Positions 6,058 through 8,664 of a DNA stretch of 8,664 bases are shown in pieces (within the stretch, counting starts at the first letter, position 1; each line of letters starts with the position of its first letter). Made by a program: the position numbers and the translations under genes. The notes beneath the pieces are model-generated. The model was given only the letters and a program-made list of their open reading frames with translations. It had not been told where the DNA came from and ran no database searches. This DNA comes from RGIG1959 sp045604545 (GTDB lineage: Bacteria; Bacillota; Clostridia; Oscillospirales; Acutalibacteraceae): positions 1 through 8,664 of the forward strand of contig JAZUOG010000048.1 in the NCBI GenBank assembly GCA_045604545.1. The letters run 5' to 3'.

Positions 6058-6103
6058 CGCTCCGCTTCATATAGTATAAAAAACCGTATGAAGAAACGGA
6101 GCG
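6058..6103 (+). promoter_or_regulatory. Long bulged hairpin covering the ribosome binding site of the DUF4830-like gene
   Basis: CGCTCCG-CTTCATA (6058-6071) pairs with TATGAAG (6087-6093) and, after a 3-nt AAA bulge, with CGGAGCG (6097-6103). This gives 14 Watson-Crick pairs around a 15-nt A-rich loop. The 3' arm contains the only plausible Shine-Dalgarno (GGAG, 6098-6101) of the following gene, so the folded form should hide it. No T-tract follows, so it does not look like a standard terminator. It could be a translational switch, a processing site or a weak boundary between tmcAL and the next gene. Confidence 0.6.
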
Positions 6104-6112
6104 TGAACACCG

Positions 6113-6571
6113 ATGTTTGTCCTGTCTGTCAAAGCAACCCGCCGCCATATCCTGCTGACGGCGCTGTGTATCGCCGCCATCATCGCCGTGCTGATCGCCG
6201 GCTGGTGTTTTCCCGCGGAACGCACCATGATGACGGCGGTATCCTCCGTCAACGGAAGCGACGATGCCGCCTGTGCCGCCTTTCTCCGCTCACTCGGCTA
6301 CGAAGCACAGCTTCCTGCCGCTGAGGTGCGCGAGATCCGTCTGCCGGACACCTTCGACGAAGCCCTCAGCGCCTACAACGCCCTCCAGCGTCAGGCCCAT
6401 TTCGATCTGAGCGGCTATGTCGGTATGCGGGTAAAATACCGCACCTATCGTCTCGACGACCATTCTTCCGCACACGTATATGTATATAAAAACCATATTA
6501 TCGGCGGCGACATCACCGACAACACGGGAACGGTGTTGCCGCTGTGCAAAGCCACCGTTCTCCCCCATTGA
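6113..6571 (+). CDS. DUF4830-like single-pass membrane protein
   Basis: A protein of 152 residues with unknown function. A basic N-terminus (KATRRH, 7-12) and a hydrophobic helix at about 13-32 predict a signal anchor with the rest outside the cytoplasm. The extracellular part contains LRSLGYEAQLPAAEVREIRLPDTF and YNALQRQAHFDLSGYVGMRVKYRTYRL, then HIIGGDI near 128-134. This order (Gly-aromatic start, 'EVREIRLP', 'YN..Q...FDLS.Y.G..VK.Y.Y', 'GGDI') matches my recollection of DUF4830, found in clostridial envelope proteins. I identify it by pattern only. A cysteine at 32 sits near the helix end, but AGWC is not a usable lipobox. The ATG at 6113 has GGAG at 6098-6101, within a hairpin. The next gene starts 20 bases after its stop, so they are probably co-transcribed. 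Confidence 0.8.
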   Translation: MFVLSVKATRRHILLTALCIAAIIAVLIAGWCFPAERTMMTAVSSVNGSDDAACAAFLRSLGYEAQLPAAEVREIRLPDTFDEALSAYNALQRQAHFDLSGYVGMRVKYRTYRLDDHSSAHVYVYKNHIIGGDITDNTGTVLPLCKATVLPH

Positions 6572-6591
6572 ACATAAGGATGTGAAACACC

Positions 6592-7293
6592 ATGGAGCGA
6601 CTGGATAAGCTGCTCACCGCCCAAACCACCCTGTCCCGCCGCGAAGCGGGTCTTGCCGTCCGCCGCGGAAAGGTATCCGTCAACGGCAACGTTGTCCGCG
6701 ATCCCGCCGTCAAAGCAGATCCCGACGCCGACACCGTCCTTCTTGACGGCAAGCCCGTTACCTGCCGCCGTCATGTGTACATCATGATGAACAAGCCCGC
6801 AGGTGTGCTGTGCGTCTCACGCGACGATAACGAGCAGACCGTGTGCGATCTGCTCCCCGCCGAATGGCGCACGCGTGAGCTGTTCCCCGCAGGACGACTC
6901 GACAAGGACACCACCGGCATGGTCATCATCACCGACGACGGCGAGTATGCCCACCGTATGCTCGCACCGAAAAAGCACGTCAGCAAAGTATATCTTGCCC
7001 GGCTGGACAGCCCCGCCGACCAAGCGGTCGTCGACGCGTTCGCAAGCGGCATGACGCTCAAAAACGGCGATGTCTGCCGCCGTGCCGTCTGCGAGCCGCT
7101 TGAAGGGACAAGCGTCCGCGTCACCCTGCAGGAAGGAAAATATCACCAGGTCAAAAGAATGTTTGCCGCCTGCGGCAAACACGTCGAAACTCTCCACCGT
7201 TTGTCGATGGGAGGACTGTCTCTCGACCCCGATTTAGCCCCCGGCGAAAGCAAGATATTAACAGAAAACGACGCAATGACGGTTTTTTTGTGA
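6592..7293 (+). CDS. rsuA: RsuA-family 16S rRNA pseudouridine synthase
   Basis: Isomerises a uridine to pseudouridine in ribosomal RNA; the family prototype acts on U516 (E. coli numbering) of 16S rRNA. It has 233 residues, typical for RsuA. An N-terminal S4 RNA-binding domain (about 1-58: MERLDKLLT, LSRREAG, GKVSVNGNVV) precedes the catalytic domain. IMMNKPAGVLC (64-74) is followed by the RsuA/RluB/E/F signature GRLDKDTTG (101-109) with catalytic D104, then YLARL (134-138) and EGKYHQVKRM (181-190). GRLDKDTTG and the compact length favour RsuA over RluB or RluF, but the exact target base cannot be read from sequence. AAGGA at 6576-6580 serves the ATG. It is probably last in a tmcAL-DUF4830-rsuA run. 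The reading frame ends in a T-rich stretch (GGTTTTTTTG) with no clear hairpin before it. Confidence 0.93.
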   Translation: MERLDKLLTAQTTLSRREAGLAVRRGKVSVNGNVVRDPAVKADPDADTVLLDGKPVTCRRHVYIMMNKPAGVLCVSRDDNEQTVCDLLPAEWRTRELFPAGRLDKDTTGMVIITDDGEYAHRMLAPKKHVSKVYLARLDSPADQAVVDAFASGMTLKNGDVCRRAVCEPLEGTSVRVTLQEGKYHQVKRMFAACGKHVETLHRLSMGGLSLDPDLAPGESKILTENDAMTVFL

Positions 7294-7387
7294 CACATTT
7301 ATGAACATTGAAAAAAATATAGTTGTTTTAACCAAACTTCCCCATAAAACTTTGTAAAATCCAAGTATGGTTATTATCGAAAAAATC

Positions 7388-7436
7388 TGTTATAGTATTA
7401 ACAACGATTAAAGCATCCTTGTCGCACTCTGCGACA
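7388..7436 (+). promoter_or_regulatory. Extended -10 promoter and leader hairpin upstream of the ABC ATPase gene
   Basis: The 176-bp AT-rich gap 7294-7469 contains TGT-TATAGT (7388-7396), an extended -10 element. No good -35 is visible at 16-18 bases upstream (7368-7373 reads TGGTTA). Transcription would begin near 7403. Just downstream a perfect 7-bp stem TGTCGCA / TGCGACA (7420-7426 and 7430-7436) with a 3-nt loop lies at the start of the leader, placed to protect the 5' end of the message. AGGAGG at 7455-7460 then precedes the ATG by nine bases. The rest of the gap (7294-7387) is A/T-rich with no recognisable gene. Confidence 0.55.
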
Positions 7437-7469
7437 GCGATGGATTTTCATCTTAGGAGGTTTGTTACA

Positions 7470-8615
7470 ATGGCAAGCTTGTCTCTCAAAAACATCTACA
7501 AACGCTATCCCGGCGGTGTTACGGCTGTCTCTGATTTCAACCTGGAAATCAAAGACAAGGAATTCATCATTCTGGTCGGTCCCTCCGGTTGCGGTAAATC
7601 CACCACCCTGCGTATGATCGCCGGTCTGGAAGAAATTTCCGAAGTCGAACTCCACATCGGTGACCGTCTGGTCAACACCGTGGCTCCGAAAGACCGCGAC
7701 ATCGCGATGGTGTTCCAGAACTACGCTCTGTATCCCCACATGACCGTGTTTGAGAACATGGCATTCGGTCTGAAGCTCCGCAAGACTCCGAAAGACGAGA
7801 TCAAACGCCGCGTTGAAGAAGCCGGCCGTATCCTCGACATCGCTCACCTGCTCGACCGTAAGCCGAAGGCTCTCTCCGGTGGTCAGCGTCAGCGTGTCGC
7901 CCTCGGTCGTGCCATCGTCCGTGAGCCGAAGGTCTTCCTCCTTGACGAGCCGCTTTCCAACCTCGACGCTAAGCTGCGTGCCCAGATGCGTACGGAGATC
8001 TCCAAGCTCCACCAGAAGCTCGGCACCACCTTCATTTACGTTACCCACGACCAGACCGAAGCTATGACCATGGGCGACCGCATCGTCGTCATGAAGGACG
8101 GTCTGATCCAGCAGGTCAACACCCCGCAATACCTGTATGACAAGCCCTGCAACATGTTCGTTGCCGGCTTCATCGGCAGCCCGCAGATGAACTTCATCGA
8201 TGCGAAGCTCATCAAGAAGGACGGCACCTTCTATGTGCAGTTCGGTACCGAGGCGACCAAGACCAAGCGCGAGATGTACTACTACATTCCGCTTCCCGAC
8301 TCCAAGAACGCCGACGGCGCTCTGGACGCGTATGTCGACAAAGAAGTCGTCATGGGTATCCGTCCCGAAGACGTCCATGACGAGCCCCGTCTCCTCGAAG
8401 AGTACAGCGACTGCATCGTCAAGGCGAAGGTCGAAGTCACCGAGCTCATGGGCGCTGAGACGTTCCTCTACCTCGATGTCAACACCTTCAACTTCACCGC
8501 TCGCGTTGAGCCCACCTCCACCGCCCGCCCCGGCGATGAGGATGTGTCCATCGCTCTGAGCAACGACAAGATCCACCTCTTCGACAAAGACACCGAGCAA
8601 ACCATTTGTAACTAA
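7470..8615 (+). CDS. ugpC: Carbohydrate ABC importer ATP-binding protein (MsmK/UgpC/MalK type)
   Basis: The cytoplasmic ATPase subunit that powers uptake of sugars or glycerol-3-phosphate through CUT1-type ABC importers. It has 381 residues. Walker A GPSGCGKST (37-45), Q-loop Q83 in VFQNYALYPHMTV, signature LSGGQRQRVALGRA (135-148), Walker B VFLLDEP (155-161), D-loop SNLDAKLR (163-170) and H-loop H193 in VTHDQTEAMT are all intact. The regulatory OB/TOBE-like C-terminal domain follows (about 236-381), with GIRPEDV (296-302). I chose ATG at 7470 for its AGGAGG (7455-7460); an upstream in-frame ATG adds 17 residues unlike the family. Arginine codons are almost only CGT and CGC, unlike the mixed use in tmcAL, which suggests strong expression. 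No permease or binding protein is adjacent in the window, consistent with a shared ATPase serving several importers, as MsmK does. The substrate cannot be deduced. ugpC, msmK and malK are interchangeable labels here. Confidence 0.93.
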   Translation: MASLSLKNIYKRYPGGVTAVSDFNLEIKDKEFIILVGPSGCGKSTTLRMIAGLEEISEVELHIGDRLVNTVAPKDRDIAMVFQNYALYPHMTVFENMAFGLKLRKTPKDEIKRRVEEAGRILDIAHLLDRKPKALSGGQRQRVALGRAIVREPKVFLLDEPLSNLDAKLRAQMRTEISKLHQKLGTTFIYVTHDQTEAMTMGDRIVVMKDGLIQQVNTPQYLYDKPCNMFVAGFIGSPQMNFIDAKLIKKDGTFYVQFGTEATKTKREMYYYIPLPDSKNADGALDAYVDKEVVMGIRPEDVHDEPRLLEEYSDCIVKAKVEVTELMGAETFLYLDVNTFNFTARVEPTSTARPGDEDVSIALSNDKIHLFDKDTEQTICN

Positions 8616-8664
8616 GATTTTTTCAAAAGCAGCCGATGCGTTGGCGGCGGGCGGGTTTTGTGGT

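Noticed and set aside
6113..6211. Lipoprotein signal in the DUF4830-like protein
   Set aside because: The cysteine at residue 32 is preceded by AGW, not a lipobox, so a signal anchor is the simpler reading.
7261..7295. Terminator at the end of rsuA (seven T before the stop)
   Set aside because: The T-run lies in the last codons and has no convincing stem in front of it.
7398..7411. LacI-type operator (TTAA-6 nt-TTAA) at the ABC ATPase start site
   Set aside because: Only the self-complementary TTAA ends match; in an A/T-rich stretch this is expected by chance.
7398..8600. 400-residue minus-strand open frame opposite the ABC ATPase
   Set aside because: It is the exact mirror of a well-conserved gene. 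Its repeated acidic and valine-rich composition reflects reverse-complemented ATPase codons.
8616..8664. Terminator after the ABC ATPase gene
   Set aside because: Only weak 4-5 bp pairings (GCCGA with TTGGC) are possible before the window ends, and no T-tract follows them.

Overview
The window looks like chromosome of a GC-rich, gut-type anaerobic member of the Clostridia (Bacillota), most likely Oscillospirales/Ruminococcaceae. The evidence is indirect: low-GC-Gram-positive-style AGGAGG ribosome binding sites and sigma-A-like promoters beside GC-rich coding DNA, a TmcAL/YlbM gene next to acetate kinase (an arrangement I recall from clostridia), a DUF4830-like membrane protein, and a stand-alone MsmK/UgpC-type sugar-transporter ATPase. 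I see no phage, transposon, CRISPR, rRNA or tRNA signal. This is ordinary housekeeping and carbon-metabolism DNA with some unusual details, not an obvious new defence or mobile system.

Left half, minus strand (read right to left from 4675): acetate kinase (ackA), then a terminator-like hairpin, then aspartate carbamoyltransferase (pyrB). The start of a flavodoxin-fold reductase with an iron-sulfur-type cysteine motif overlaps the 3' end of pyrB. A rho-independent terminator follows. Then comes a GH13 alpha-glucosidase with its own promoter, whose -35 region lies inside that terminator. A perfect 20-bp palindrome sits at the left edge, downstream of the glucosidase.

Right half, plus strand (from 4839): tmcAL (tRNA-Met cytidine acetate ligase), a DUF4830-like single-pass membrane protein and an RsuA-type 16S rRNA pseudouridine synthase form a likely run of co-transcribed genes. 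A 176-bp AT-rich gap with its own promoter and leader hairpin follows, then the ABC-importer ATPase. The last 49 bases (8616-8664) hold no gene or clear terminator that I can recognise.

Functional links: acetate kinase makes acetate and ATP at the end of sugar fermentation, and TmcAL consumes acetate and ATP to modify tRNA. The two genes diverge from a 163-bp region with strong, apparently face-to-face promoters. The GH13 glucosidase and the sugar-transporter ATPase fit oligosaccharide use, although no permease is visible. TmcAL and the pseudouridine synthase are both RNA-modification enzymes. The most notable protein-level feature is the pyrB product: a complete catalytic chain that continues into a four-cysteine tail resembling the zinc domain of the regulatory subunit PyrI, without PyrI's nucleotide-binding domain.
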